Shown here: positions 26,101 through 37,900 of the stretch, piece after piece
How the letters are laid out: the number at the start of each line of letters is the position of its first letter
Position numbering within the stretch: the stretch's first letter is position 1
Assembly: GCA_943735955.1 (NCBI GenBank)
Contig: OX030957.1
Span: 7,611,757 to 7,675,756 of the forward strand
Reading direction: 5' to 3'
Length of the DNA stretch: 64,000 bases
From: Piscicola geometra
Taxonomy: Eukaryota > Annelida > Clitellata > Hirudinida > Piscicolidae
Notes under the pieces: model-generated
The model's database searches: none
Seen by the model: the letters and a program-made list of their open reading frames with translations, nothing else
What the model was told of the DNA's origin: nothing
Translations under genes and position numbers: made by a program

Positions 26101-29100
26101 TTGTATTATAAAAATAATTTATAAGTTTATTCCCAGATATACATCATCTTCTGGCTTATAAAAAAGAACAGTTCAAAAAAATGGTCTCATAAATTCTTTG
26201 TAACGTAATATTTTTAACGGTTTTTCGTGTTTTTCATTTTGTTTTTCCATATTTCGAAAATATTTCTTTAAACACAATTATTAACAAATTGTGAAACATT
26301 AAAAGTGGAATTAAAAAATATATTTCAAGAAAAACAATATTTTATACACAAAAAAATAAATTTATATAAATAAATAAAAAAGACAGAAATTATTAAAACA
26401 AAAATATTACGGCGGAAATAAGTGTTTTACGTTTTTCTTGCGACTCTAATATACCTGGGGGACAAGGGTCACAATTAAAAGAGCCTGGAACATTGTTGCA
26501 GCGGACGAATGGAGACGCTGAACAACCTCCGTTGTTTTGCAAGCATTCATTTACGTCGGTGCATTGGAAGCCACTGCCTGTGTAGCCTATGATTGTATCG
26601 AAGAAATATATTTTAAGGTAAGTTGTTTTTTCATAAATAAATGTTAGAAATATTTTTGGCAATAAAATATTTATGTGAATATTTTAAACAACGTTTTGAT
26701 TTTTTTAACTTATAAATTATAAAATACCTTTTTCATGCAGTTTTTTTTGCAATAGTTAGTAAATTGTAATAATCAAAAAAGTAATATTAAGAAAATTAAT
26801 AAGTTATATGGAATTATTCAAGTATAATTTTGAATTTAAATTTTCATAGGATTACTGATCAATGAAAATTTGCAAGAAAATCAACCTATTGGACAAAGAC
26901 CGCATCGGAAAGATCCTGGAACATTTTCACAATGTGACAACGGGTGGCAAGGATGTCTGAAAGTTAAAAAAAATAATTAACAAACAGCATTCGATTTTTT
27001 TTATATAAATAAATTAATGAATATTTAACAAAGCAAAAGTTACTCAAGCATTTTTACATCCGTGTATCTGCACACTCATCCACATCGACGTTGCATGAAG
27101 GATTGGTTCCAACAGTCGTCCAGCCTGGGTCGCACAAACACTTGTAGTGAGCCTTTGTATGATTGTGGGTAAAAATCAAAATACTATTGGTAAAGTAAGA
27201 AGATTTATGTTTTAGAAAGAATTTATCTTCTGATAGAACGTCTTTTATCAAAGTTATTTCAAATAATTTTAGTTATTGATTTGGTATGAAAAGTCTGAAA
27301 TTAAATAACTAATAATACGTATTTCTCTTTGAAAAAATAATCTATACGACTATAGTGTTATACAAAGTTACCATTCAACAAATTTAACTGGAAAAATTTG
27401 TTAAATGAAAAATATAAACTTTTGATGGTTTTTTAAAACTAATGAAACTTACTCCTCCATGAACAGTGGGGTTTTGATTGATGCAAGTTCCATGGCTACA
27501 GAGTGCTTCGTTGGAGGCGTTATTGCAGCTGTCAGCATTCACAGTGCACAAGCGCCCATACCAGCTAGGCTTACAAATGCATCTGGTAAGTGCGTTTTTT
27601 TAGAAAGAGATCTAATATATATAAAAAATTAATAAAAAAGAAGTTAAGAAGTAAAGTATTAGAGCTTTTTTGTAAACTCTAAACTTGTTTGAACTAATTC
27701 AATTAAAATATTAATCGTTAAATAAATTATTTAAATGAAAATCAATTTTTTAGTTATATTTTATTTAAAACCAAACTTACATAAAGGATCCAGGCGTATT
27801 CCTGCATTCAACGGAGTTCTGACAACCCAGGTCTGTTTCTTTAAGATTGCTGCATTCGTCTACATCAACGCTACAAGTTGGACCCTTGAAAGTTTATTTA
27901 GAAGGGTTTAAAAAAGAAAAAATATATTAAATTGCAAAAAATAATAAGTTATCTGGGAAAATAGTCATTAAATGATTAATTGAGTGAACTGCACTTGGAA
28001 GAAAAATGCTTTTAAAATCCTTTTAATAATTTTAATTAAAATTTTTTATTTTATGTGAAATGCTAATTCTTCAGCACATCTAAATAAAAGTATCATACTA
28101 TTTCAATCTTTAAACCACTTCAATCCTCACCATCCACTCATTGGGACATTTGCATTGGAACTTTTTGTAGCCATCGAAGCATTGTCCACCGTTTTGACAA
28201 GGATTGCTCAAACATTCGTCTGTTTCCAAGTCCTGATCAATGGTGATGTCAAAATTACTGGTATTTTATCGATCATTTTAAGTTGAAATAAAAATGTCTT
28301 GTCTTGAAGTTAGATTTTTGAGTTGACATTTTGTAGAGGGCTCTTACACGTTGAAGTTGTTCCAACATTTGAGTCAATCTCGAAACCTGACAAATTTGAT
28401 GACTGAATTTAATTTTATATAAAAAAACATAATTAATTTTTTCCTTTTTTAGTTTGCAAAATAACCTATCATTGCTCACGATCGAGATAATATACTTATT
28501 TCATCATATACGCTTAATTGCGGTCAAGCCAAGTTCTGTTAAAAACCCACGACTAGTAACACGTAAATAATAAATGAATACAAATAATAAATATTATTAT
28601 ATAATTTCTATCACTTACGTTTTCTTTGACAGCTTCGAGATTTCCATTAATCGTCTAGAATTTTTATTTTTATTTTATAGCTATTGCTTAGTCAGGTTAA
28701 AATGTTTTTTACAATATCATTTACTAAATAAGTAAATCATCATTTATTTAAAAAAATTAAACAAATGAAAAATTTATAAAAATTTTTACTTTAAAAAGTT
28801 TAACCGGATGATTTTTTTGATTTTTTTTCTAATTTTTTTAAAGAAAAATATTTCTCACATTGTTGAGTCTATTCAAGTTTCTCATTGTTGGTATGTCCTA
28901 AGAAAGGATACACCAGTTATTGTAATTATTAAAATAAATCTCTATAATAGTTTAATATTAAAGTTCTCTTCTTAAAAATAGGAAATTATCTTTCTAGTTT
29001 TAACCGCCGAAAGGTATTATTGGAATTTTCACTAACCCTTGAAGTTGCCTGAAAAAAAAACGTTTTTAGATAATTTAAACAAACTCATAATAAAATATGA

Positions 29101-29752
29101 GTAAATAATGATTTTCAATTGAATAAATATTGTTTATATTTATAAACTTTTGTTTTAAATAAGTATTATAGACGATAGACGTGGTTCTAAAATCATTAAA
29201 TAAATAAAAAATCCGTTATGAATTAATTAAAGTTAAGTACAAAAAAACAATATTTAAATTTAATTTATTTAACTACCGACTCACCCTTGTTCTAAAGGAA
29301 TTCATTTCAACCCCATTGAAAAGAATTCCACCTCCACTAGTAACGAATGAGATGTTGTGGTTGCTTGCAGCCAAAAACACCATGTGTCCTTGCTGACTCT
29401 GCAGCTGAGGACTGTTTCAAAAATATTCAACAGGGTAATGTGTCAAAATTCTAATTAGAGAAAATTTTTTACTATTTTTAGACAATTACAGGAATTTATT
29501 TCAAATTTCGTAAAATTGTGAAAACAATTTTTTTGTAAGACTTTTCAAGCATAACCTTCAAAAACTCACTGCACATTAAGTATAATTTTATTTTTAAATG
29601 CTCTGGGGAGTGAACCTAAACAATTCTATTTAAATCTGGTGATAATTTCGATATGGTTGTATAAAAAATTTAATAAATACTTACTGGGTCAATGAGTTAG
29701 AAGACGGAAGAGCGTAAATGATGAAGAAAGCGATGAAAGCGAGTGTCTTCAT
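69..29752 (-). CDS. Cubn: Cubilin, complete gene, 70 exons by hand model (join, minus strand)
   Basis: Cubilin is a very large extracellular, membrane-associated endocytic receptor made of EGF and CUB modules. It has no transmembrane segment and in known animals depends on amnionless for membrane anchoring. Here the start ATG (29752-29750) opens a signal peptide, followed by the conserved N-terminal cubilin segment ([11 protein letters not shown]), a short coiled coil, 8 EGF domains (about residues 95-447) and 25 CUB domains (about 449-3328). All intron phases match except where noted; exon lengths sum to 9,987 nt, or 3,328 residues plus stop. That is slightly shorter than human cubilin (about 3,620 residues, 27 CUB domains, 67 exons). 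Exon coordinates are in the block entries that follow. The last exon ends in a hydrophilic tail without a membrane anchor, as expected for cubilin. An AATAAA signal lies near 8-21. An alternative end at 991 is possible. Confidence 0.93.
2412..9708 (-). CDS. Cubn: Cubilin exons 55-63: CUB domains 19-22
   Basis: Exons: CUB19 9526-9708, 9185-9328; CUB20 8910-9028, 7218-7338, 6948-7025; CUB21 6466-6638, 6196-6328; CUB22 5470-5607, 2412-2603. CUB19 is the most diverged: it keeps the first cysteine pair (DCSSW, VECLF) but lacks the second pair, having LGRFSSNN where the usual F-C-G occurs. CUB20 keeps all four cysteines ([21 protein letters not shown]) but its central strand is short. Two introns here are long because they carry mobile DNA: 7339-8909 holds a LINE and 2604-5469 holds two DNA-transposon remnants. 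Exon 63 ends at the donor GAATTAG|GTATGA; open frame continues to 2251 but is intron read-through. Confidence 0.84.
2865..3712. mobile_element. Putative non-autonomous DNA element with CACAGTCGATCA repeats
   Basis: The motif ACACAGTCGATCA or close variants occurs at least five times (near 2876, 2896, 3229, 3254 and 3531), mostly near the two ends of this stretch, inside the long cubilin intron 62. The outer ends show loosely related inverted sequence (GGAAGGTGTGCACAG on the left; the right end read backwards gives GGAAGAGGTACATTGTACACAG). Clustered subterminal copies of one short motif are typical of transposase-binding sites. No coding frame is seen; the superfamily is not assigned. Confidence 0.4.
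3724..4870 (-). pseudogene. Decayed hAT-type transposase remnant (ZBED/Buster-like)
   Basis: Reading the minus strand across frames gives fragments typical of hAT transposases related to ZBED5 and GTF2IRD2: [29 protein letters not shown], then [15 protein letters not shown] after a frameshift, and [18 protein letters not shown]. Several frameshifts and stops separate them, so it cannot encode a protein. The stretch begins CAGTGGTTCTTAAACTTTTT, which resembles a hAT terminal repeat. It lies in the cubilin intron in the same orientation as the gene. Confidence 0.7.
7520..8640 (-). mobile_element. LINE (CR1/L2-like) 3' fragment, inactive
   Basis: The minus strand encodes the end of a non-LTR reverse transcriptase: [20 protein letters not shown], then [12 protein letters not shown] with the catalytic YADD, and [31 protein letters not shown] and [12 protein letters not shown] further on (residues split across about 7874-8560). 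A TAA stop sits just before the YADD motif, so it is dead. The 3' end reads GGGCGCTATACAAATAATTATTGATTGATTG, a LINE tail with a short TTGA repeat. It is inserted in cubilin intron 57 in the gene's orientation and explains that intron's 1.5-kb length. Clade assignment is by motif impression only. Confidence 0.8.
9893..12796 (-). CDS. Cubn: Cubilin exons 47-54: CUB domains 15-18
   Basis: Exons: CUB15 12606-12796 and the first part of 12133-12473; CUB16 the rest of 12133-12473, then 11848-11957, 11659-11733; CUB17 11266-11460, 10924-11052; CUB18 10439-10626, 9893-10058. The intron normally found between CUB15 and CUB16 is absent, so one 341-nt exon encodes the end of one domain and the start of the next ([10 protein letters not shown] then SECGNDV). 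For exon 49 the acceptor is 11958-11959, which gives [14 protein letters not shown]; the acceptor further upstream would leave a TGA in frame. The junction of exons 52 and 53 is uncertain: the obvious GT donor (exon start 10916) breaks phase, and a weak GC donor (exon start 10924) keeps it. Confidence 0.84.
13051..16980 (-). CDS. Cubn: Cubilin exons 35-46: CUB domains 10-14
   Basis: Exons: CUB10 16799-16980, 16485-16641; CUB11 16198-16317, 15874-16048, 15567-15631; CUB12 15245-15377, 14722-14912; CUB13 14340-14527, 14062-14142, 13850-13955; CUB14 13508-13720, 13051-13200. Mammalian CUB13-14 belong to the region implicated in receptor-associated protein and albumin binding. CUB13 is odd: it opens SYGG and has DYTW, so both cysteines of the first disulfide are tyrosine (residues 1840 and 1867 of the model); its second disulfide cysteine CGTNLP is kept. 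In exon 39 the acceptor must be 15632-15633 (not the nearer CAG) to keep the frame [18 protein letters not shown]. Exon 44 has two usable phase-1 donors six bases apart (exon start 13850 or 13856), which could add or drop two residues. Confidence 0.88.
17212..20435 (-). CDS. Cubn: Cubilin exons 25-34: CUB domains 5-9
   Basis: Exons: CUB5 20213-20435, 19966-20096; CUB6 19675-19858, 19365-19525; CUB7 19040-19227, 18681-18825; CUB8 18369-18547, 17862-18024; CUB9 17510-17691, 17212-17380. In mammals CUB5-8 bind intrinsic factor-vitamin B12, so this is the stretch to compare for ligand binding; B12 binding here is not shown by the sequence. CUB5 and CUB6 keep the acidic calcium-site positions ([20 protein letters not shown]). 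CUB7 (NYVKVRKSIHD) and CUB8 (DDYVEIIDEYNQ) depart from the usual D-Y-x-x-[IV]-x-D-G. The donor after exon 28 is GC (CAAG|GCAAAT): the reading frame has no GT donor before the TAA stop, and only this site restores phase 1 into exon 29. Confidence 0.9.
18123..18181. repeat. Long imperfect hairpin in cubilin intron
   Basis: Two 25-nt arms (starting ATAATTAATATGTTAACATC) pair at 23 of 25 positions around a 9-nt loop. It lies in the intron between the two exons of CUB8. It may be a tiny MITE or a chance palindrome in AT-rich DNA; nothing else marks a function. Confidence 0.7.
20661..24643 (-). CDS. Cubn: Cubilin exons 16-24: CUB domains 1-4
   Basis: Exons: CUB1 24525-24643, 23238-23391, 23027-23110; CUB2 22659-22843, 22329-22491; CUB3 22060-22244, 21729-21885; CUB4 21367-21551, 20661-20853. 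Each domain shows the CUB pattern: opening Cys, a S/P-G-[FHY]-P turn ([18 protein letters not shown]), C-x-W, a third Cys before [DY]-Y-[VL], then C-G, and a final GF-x-x-x-[YW] strand (GFLIHW, GFFLTY, GFRAEW, GFEIYY). A phase-1 intron separates domains and a phase-0 intron lies near the middle of each; CUB1 has one extra phase-1 intron. CUB4 opens VCQM in place of the usual CGG, and its second half carries a polar tail with an acidic run (DDEQD). Exon 22 itself begins GTAAGA. Confidence 0.9.
23459..24214. mobile_element. Insert bounded by inverted repeats (candidate DNA transposon)
   Basis: The left end (AACTATAGTTTAAAAC, then GTCAAACCGTTAATCCGTTG at 23480-23499) pairs with the right end read backwards (AACTATAGCTAAAG, then GTCAACTGTTAATCCGTTAA). 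Further CGTTAAT and TTAACGG copies lie just inside both ends. The centre (about 23625-24040) has higher G+C than the flanks and a 70-codon open frame on the plus strand that I do not recognise. It sits in the intron splitting CUB1 of cubilin. Superfamily unknown. Confidence 0.5.
24872..28232 (-). CDS. Cubn: Cubilin exons 6-15: eight EGF-like domains
   Basis: Exons: 28131-28232, 27781-27884, 27453-27582, 27058-27152, 26886-26956, 26455-26586, 25643-25732, 25379-25435, 25184-25272, 24872-25061. The order is EGF1 ([14 protein letters not shown]), EGF2 calcium-type (DVDECSN), EGF3, EGF4 calcium-type (DVDECADT), EGF5 calcium-type ([12 protein letters not shown]), EGF6, EGF7 ([13 protein letters not shown]) and EGF8 ([17 protein letters not shown]). 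The D-x-D/N-E-C starts mark calcium-binding EGF domains. EGF4 and EGF5 carry the unusual short CGLCPIG and CDPCPPG ends also seen at this position in vertebrate cubilin. Intron phase is mostly 1 within this block. The intron between exons 11 and 12 (25733-26454) holds only AT-rich sequence. Confidence 0.9.
28348..29752 (-). CDS. Cubn: Cubilin exons 1-5: signal peptide, N-terminal segment and coiled coil
   Basis: Exons: 29685-29752, 29285-29411, 29037-29048, 28619-28654, 28348-28386. Exon 1 encodes a classic signal peptide ([15 protein letters not shown], then a polar PSSNS cleavage zone). Exon 2 encodes [11 protein letters not shown] followed by a Gly-rich turn and ILFNGVEM. This matches the cubilin N-terminal segment that precedes the coiled coil used for trimer assembly, and it is the best single sign that this is true cubilin and not just any CUB/EGF protein. 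Exons 3-5 are all phase 0 and very short (12, 36 and 39 nt) and encode a heptad-like stretch (NLEAVKEN, then [10 protein letters not shown]) consistent with a short trimeric coiled coil. Introns start GTAAGT, GTGAGT, GTTAGT, GTAAGT and GTAAGA. Confidence 0.88.
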
Positions 29753-31990
29753 CGTGCTCGTTCCGTATTGAGCATTAACGCTGTAATAGAATGCTGAATG
29801 CTTTTTCAGAAGAAGATTAAAATTAATTAGTTATTTTTTATTTGAAAAATATAATTTTATGTTTTTATTTTTATGTTTTTAATTTGTCAAAGAGGAATTT
29901 TCATTAAATGTAGTCTTCTCAATCGAGCAGATATTTTTAGAGCAGAAACTGTCAAAAAATGTCCAAAACCTTTAAGCAGATTTCTTTAAAGAAACTAGAA
30001 AGTATTTTTATTTGAAGAACCTTAAGAGTATTTATATATAATTACACATATGCAAAAATCTCTTTGTTTATATAAATAAAAATACTCCACTAGTTTAAAA
30101 TCCATCATTTGATACGCCTCCCAGCTAAATATTTATCGAAACTGTAAACGTAGGATGACCAGTTATATAAAATAGATGACAATTTATTTAATATTTCTAC
30201 GATTAGAAGCTTTTTTATGTATCATTTATTTTCCCTTGTATATATGAAGTCATGGATCATTTTTTATTCAATGAACAAGCACAATGTCTAAGAAATAACT
30301 AACGATTTAGGATTAAAACATATACTGCTATCATGTGTACCAAACATCCAAAATGACATGTTTGCTTATTTCTAAATAAATCTCGCCTAATCTTGAATGT
30401 TTACTTTATATATTATAGTCAGATATAAAGTTCATTTAGCAGTTAAAATAGTTTATATTGAAATCAAAAATCGAAATCGCCACATTTAAGTTTCCACATA
30501 TTGAAAATGAAAATTATTTTTATCGAAAGAAAATATATTTTCAATTTTTCGTATATGGAGTTTTGATGTTTCTATTTAAATCTGATCAACAGTTTATGAA
30601 ATAGAATAAATAAATAATATTAAGTTCCTCCCATGTGCGAATACTTAAATATATATTACAATATTTCATGCAAAATAATATTAAATTTTTTTTCTTAATT
30701 AGTTTAACTAAATAATGTTCAAGTAATTTTGAAAACAATGACTTTTGAATGATTAAATACAAAAAATGTCTATTTTAAAGTTTTGATAACACCAACTGTG
30801 AAAGATGCTGATCATTATTGACAAAAAGTTTCAAATGAAAATGCCATTTGATAGCGAAAAAATGTGAAATATTCATATTAGATCAAAATGGATTAATTTG
30901 TCAAAATATAATATCATACAAAAACAACGATAAATATCGAATTTATGAATATTTAAAACATGATATAACTCATTCACTAATAAGTGATACAATTTAAAAA
31001 AGAATAAGTGTTATAATGGATTTATATTATACTAACTGAATCCTCAAAATTAAATCTAAAAAGGTATCTCAAGATTCAATGAGAAGTTATGATTTTTTTA
31101 TAAATATATAATTATTTTTCTCAAGTTGGGGATACAACATTTAATAACGGTTGAAGCCTTTTAAAGAAAGACATGTTGAAAGACTGCATGGTTGAAGTAT
31201 TTCACGGATTCATGAGTTTTTCTTTTTATGGAAACTACATTTAAAGGAGAGTAGTTTAAAAATCAGATTAATTGTCTTTTGAATCCAACAATAAAGCTTT
31301 TCTAAAACTTATGCGCTGATTAAGGACGACATTTTGTGATTATCGTGCAGAAATTTTGAATGAATATAAGAAAAAAGTTGTTTATATAAATAAATAAATC
31401 CAATTAACTATTTTTAAGACCTAAAGTTTTTGCACAACTTTAAAAAAAAATTTTCCTTTAACATGAACGTTCAAGAATTTAATTGTTGTTAAAATTTTAG
31501 CTTAAATAATTTTCACAATAATATTTTTATGGCAAGAATTCTATTAATATCAGTAAGATTAAGATTCAAGTATTTAAAAAACATTTAATTTTTGGAATAT
31601 TCTTTTTGTGTGTTTATTAATATTTATGATATTATTAAATATATTAATAATCCTAAATCATCTTCTAACTTTAAATGTAATAGTAATTATTTAAAAAAAA
31701 GTATAACTACAAATTAACCATAACTTCACTCAACTAAACTTTTAGAATGATTTTAAAAACGTAATCAATCAATCAGCACAATTTAAAGTTAACAATCTTT
31801 TCAACAAAAGGTACATTAATTACAACACTGACAACTTTGACCGCTAAATTATTTTAGAGTTTGTTTCGATTAAAAACTCTCAATATCATATAGCTATTAG
31901 AAAAATCTTCAATCAAATATTTTCAGCGTTTTATATTTCTTTTTCCGAGATTTTTTTTATTTTGCATTAAGCATGAACATTAAAATGTCA
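29753..31990. other. Intergenic region between cubilin and laminin G genes
   Basis: About 2.2 kb of AT-rich DNA upstream of cubilin and downstream of the laminin G gene. It should contain the cubilin promoter and 5' UTR (a TTCTATTACAG acceptor-like site lies just upstream of the ATG), but I see no clear TATA box, repeat or other gene. Confidence 0.6.
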
Positions 31991-34900
31991 TTACTTCTTC
32001 CTTTTGTCACACTGTGAAACTCCATAGTATTTTGGTGGTATGATTGGAAAAGAAGAGTCGAAACTTAGGTTCCTAATGCAGCCGGAGAAACGATGCTTCA
32101 CGATCTGAAATGGAATAAAAGCATATACCGTAAAAGAAAGTGGATTAAATCAAGTGTAAATGTTTTAAGGTCCAAAACCAAATTCTGAAATTAAAATGAT
32201 TTTTTTATCGTTTTATTTTTGCAATTAAAAACATAGATTTTGTATACATAGGAATAAATTGATTAATTTTTTCTCTATTTTTAACCCAAAAAAATCATAA
32301 AAAATTTAAAGAAAAAGCAAACGCGTGACTCACTTCAGGGGCTTCGTAGTCATCAACTGTTGTGCTTGGAAGGACATCAAACGTCTCCTTTTGATATTAA
32401 AACGTGGTTTTTGGTTTTTATATGGTAAAAAATTTGAATAGTAATATAGAAACAAAAAAAGTTTTTAGCATATTTTCCATTTTTTTATGCTTTAAACAGT
32501 TCACGTATTTTAAAAATCGTACTTTTGCCTAATCAATCAACCTTAGCATTTATAAAATAAAATTTTTAAAAAGTGTAAATATTTTTTCTTAAAGTTTTTT
32601 TATTCTTTTTAAGTAAAATATTTATTTTGGTTTTAAAGTCAAAACTTCATGAACCCAATTTTATCTACCCAGTTATCGTCATAAATCTTCTTGCTGAGTC
32701 CTCCAAAGACAAGCGAGTTGAAACTCCCACATGATTCTTCATGACTCTTTGATATGAGTATCTGAAAATATTTATTCATTTTGAAACTTATTGTTTTTTT
32801 AAAATAAAATTTAATGTGAATTGTAATTGAAATGATATGATAAAGTATTAATCTATGTGATTTTGTTCCTACAATGAACTAACGTCTTTATTGTCAATTA
32901 CCAATTTCCCTCCATTTGATGTCAGCGTGAAAGACATCTAGGAGTGAAAAAAAGTTAATTAATTTGAAAGAAATTATCATAAAGTTATAACTAAAAAGTA
33001 TTTGAAAGGTTGACAAAAATTACCGGCTGAATGAATAATATGTTAAAAACTAAAAATATATAATAATAGATAAATGAAATTCATAAAAGAGCCAAGAGAT
33101 TTCTTCAGTTTCAAACTTATGCCAGCTGCTGAAGACTGATAAAAGATTTTGGACGCATTGTTAAATTCTTTATGCGCTAGAGAGACCGTTAGAAGGTGAC
33201 AAAGAAAATATTTGAATTTGACACATCAAGTTTAAATTAATCACATAATTGTTTAAAAAATACATTTTTCGCATAATTTCTTTCTACGTTTTGATTGATC
33301 GAATTTCCATAATTAAAAAAAGTTTTTGAAGAATTTGTCTTGATTATCCTTTAGTTTCATATAAATATTATCTTTAAAAGTTGATTAAACACATTTCACA
33401 TTTAATGTTTTTTTACAATATTATTAAAAAACTCTTATTTTACCTTTCTAAATTAGACTAATTTTACTCTCCCTTTTGACAGTTTTATAAAGATAAAAAA
33501 CAAAGTTTATATTTTAAAATACTCTGAATTTAGATAGAAACTTTTTTTTAAAACTTAAGTAGTTTGAAAATACTTCAAACAAATGAACAAGAACTTTAAA
33601 AATGAAATAAAAACAAAAAGTGTTTAATTACTTTATTTTACACATTATAAACACAATAAATATGAAAATCACTTAGAATTTTATGGTTTAGGGACTTTTA
33701 TTTGAAATATATAACAATACTACCATTGTAATTTCATTGTTTAATCGGCCTTTCATAATAAAATCGCTTTTGTATGTACAAATATTCCTAACATATTTTA
33801 AAGGGTTATTATAAAAAACTTCATTTTTTAGATGTTTTAATTTTTTCCAATAAAACTGTAGTTCATTTTGATATATCTTCTTGAAACTCTAATGAGCCCA
33901 TGATTTGTTCAAAAGACTAAACAAGTGTTTTTTGAGACTTTGATGAATATAACTAGCTATAAAAAAAATTTATTGCAAAATTATTTTTACTGTAAATAAA
34001 TTTTGCGAATAATAATTTATTATAGGTTTGCAAATATATAGTTTTGAGATTAATTTTATAAATACTTAATATTAATTTTTTTTTCTATATAATTATTTAA
34101 ATTATTTCTTCTTATATTTTTAAGTATTTAAATAATTTTTTTAAATATATTTTTAACTATTTAAATATATTTTCATTTTCATTTATTTTAATTAAAAATT
34201 CAAAAAAAAAGCCAACTTGTTTTTGAAAAAACTTTATTAAATATACGCCTGTCACTTTGAAAATTTTATAAACAATGACTAAACAACTTGTAGTTTTATA
34301 TTTAAACCAAAAATCTGAAATTTTTACTTTTATTGTGAATTTTCTGGAAAAAGTCAGTATTTCAGTTGCTGCGCTTACAAAAAACTAAGGATCGCTGCAT
34401 TTACGCATATTGTAGACGTGCCTAAGAACTTAAATTTTACGTTTGTGTGAGATCCATCGATGCAGATGCGGTGATTTTTGCAAATCTTGGGGGGATCCTA
34501 CCCAGCATGGATTTTCCTGGAGGGGTCCTGATCACTCTCCCCCCACTTAAAAAATACAATTTTAAAATTTTGTTTTCATACGAATATTTAAGTAAGCAAA
34601 AATGTCAGTTTTGTTTTAGACAGCTATCCCTATAACACCACATACTCATAATGTATTACAATATACAAATTCTGTTTTATGCCATGTTTGATGATTATAC
34701 TCGTATCAAAACAAGGGGTTTAAAATGTTTTTAATGAAAAAAAGGGGGTCCAAAAACTACCAAAAAGTGGGGGGGTCTGGATCCCACCCCACCCCACCCC
34801 CAAGATCGCCGACCATTGTATTCAACATGTTTTCGGTTTGATTTACCGTTTTAATTTATTGTACTTACGTCTTCTTGTCATGAACGAAGACCAAAGAATT

Positions 34901-37900
34901 ATACTTTTATAATTATAAATTTATTTTTCAATTAAATAGAATTAAATTTCATTTTTTCCTATTTTTTAGTTTTTTATTAGAAAACAGTGCCAAAAAAGTG
35001 AATTAAAAATGTTTGCCGCAATTTTTTACATTTTAACTAGAACGAAAATATTTATTTTCCAACAATTTTTTTTTCTTTCAAGGCGCGTTAATCTTGCATT
35101 GCACGATTTTCTTGATTTTGAGACCGCACGCGAAAAGCTTTTGACTGTAAAATATATTCTACGTTGAAGTTCACATTACGTACATTACATGAATATTAAC
35201 TAGTTTTATTAATTAAATTATTTATTTTAAATGAATTATTTTGTATTAATACTATTTCATATAATAACAATAATATATCTTTTATATAGTTTTCTAATAA
35301 TATTATTGATACAATTGTATCGTTTGTATTGTATTGTATTTTGAATGAACAATTTGAAAGATAGAAATGAAAACGTTGCACTTTTTTATGTTTTTATATT
35401 TATTCGAAAGTTATCTACATACTGAACCTAATTACTTTATATATTCTACAATTTATTTTCTATTTCCTAGATCTTTCCGTTTCATCTAAATTGTACATTC
35501 AGATAAAACTCATAAAAATGTACATGCAAATACTCAATAAGAAGACAACATTATTAGGCCATGTAAAGCTCTTTTCTCCATAGTAATTCCTTGATTGTCT
35601 TCTCTGCTGTAGCGTAAACGCGTGGGTGTTTGCCTCCTACGCGTCTTTTCACGCGGAATATATCGTTACCAAATGACGAAATGCTTTCAAGATATTATCT
35701 CCAGAAGCTTTTGGAGCATGTATGAGTTTTCAAAGAAACGCTCATTAAAACTCTCTCACTCTCTATTTTTGAGCCAGTGTCTTTTTTTCTGCGAAAGAAA
35801 AATATTATTTTTTTCTAAAAAAAAAGAAAACAAATTTAACTTTTAATGTCTTTCTTTTAATATTTTTTTTAATATAATTTTTTTTAATTATAGAAATATG
35901 ATTTTGAACGAATAAAAATAAATTATTTTTAATTATTGTTTTTTAAATAGATTTCTGTTCTTTATGATATTAATAATAAAGGCTTTTACAAAAAATATGA
36001 CGTTTCATAACGCGCCTTTTTCTTGTAAACCTTCTTTATTGGTTAGTGACCTTTCTTGAGTAAATCATTGTCAGCTTCATAAGATTTGAACATGTTTCAG
36101 AATTATTTTTCAATAAACTTGAATTTATTATAGCTAAGAAAAAGACATTAAAACATTATTCTATTTAGCATCACGAAACAATATAAAATGTAATTTCAAA
36201 TATAAATTAATTTTCTTTTCAGACTTTCCAAATAAAATAAATAACTTTTAAAAAACTAGATTGTAAAGACAAATGCACCAAAATGGATGGATAACGAGCT
36301 AGTCTGTGCTAAAATTAACTGGTGATGTATATTCTGGTGCATCGTATAATTGGACGAGGCAAGCAATAAACATATAGATAATAGCATTATTCAATTCGAA
36401 CAATATTCATATAACTATAGAAAAAATGAAAAATAAAGTCACTCTATATAACAATTGAGAATTAAATTTTCGGTTTCCAAATTTCCTCAGAGGCTTATGA
36501 AACCAGTGAACAGAAAAACGAATTACTTTTTCTAATAAAATAAAATTAAATCAATTTAATTTAAATTTAAGTTTTTGCTTTTTATTTCATTTTTTAAAAG
36601 AGTTTATTTCACTTTTATGCTTGAAAACCTCAGTATCTAATACATTCATGAATAAATATTGGAAAATATATGCAATTTTTTGGATAAACTTTGAAAATCG
36701 ACCCAATTATTTTCATAAAAAAATATAATTAATTATATCATTGAACTAAAAATTAATATTTTTTTTACAAATAACAAAGGGCGTTACGTTCATTTCAAGC
36801 TTGTCTTAGCACACGTTTCGAAGCTATATAATCGTACGTGCGTGATTTTTTTATAGTGGCGCTGTACGATCATTTCGTCTATCAAAATTGTATTTGAAAG
36901 TTGTTAACGTTTTCAACATATTTTATTCAAAAAAGGTTTCAAGTTAAGTAAAATACAATTTAGAATTAATTTTAAATTGTAAAAAATCTTATAAATTTTT
37001 AATGTTTTTTTTTCTATTTAAAAATACAACTAAAGGATTAACTTAATTATTCATTTTTACGTTTAATGAAAAGGTCATTATTATTCAAAAAATAATTTGA
37101 TTTAAGGTTTTTTTTCTAGGGTCTTGAACATCAAGCAGAGTGAAAACACTTGAACGCTAAACCACAACTTTTATAACAAAATGTAATGTTTTGAAAATAT
37201 TTTTTCTTCGTTTTTATTTATAAACTTTCTTTATGCCAGTATTATAGAAAATAGTCTATTCAATATTTTGGTCTAAAATGAACAATCACAATGCACAAAC
37301 TAATCAGAATGGTACCAGATGCTCAATGAGTTATCTACTAGACTTTCCTTTATACATTTTTCCTTCTTTGTTGCTTTTACTTAGAAAACACATTATTCAT
37401 TTGTATGTTTAATTGTACAAAAAGTTTGGTACATAATTAAATTAAAATTCAAGTTTCCTTCACAAAGTCATTTTCGTATATAACATAAAATAACATGAAT
37501 TACCAATACATTTTTAATAAATTAATGATAGATCCAAAAACCAAAAAAATCCAATTAGTTCAGTTAAAAAACCTTACCTCTATTAGAATGTTACTTAATA
37601 AAATCTTTAAAAAAGAACACTAAATGAATTATAAAAACCTTGTGCCACGTTCCATCGTTCAATGGAGAGTGTGAGTGAGGTTCAATCATACTGTCTCTGC
37701 CGCACTTACGACCAAACGCTAGAGACCCGTTCGCTAGGAAAGCCGTTATGATTGCAGAGTTTTTGAAGTTTCCTGTCACGAATACAAGTCCTTCTTTCGA
37801 CAGGGTATTAAACTCAAAGCTGAAGTTATGCCTGCAAGTTGGGTTGAATAATTTTGAAATACTGAATGTTTTGATAAATGTTCAAGTTTTATTGTTAAGA

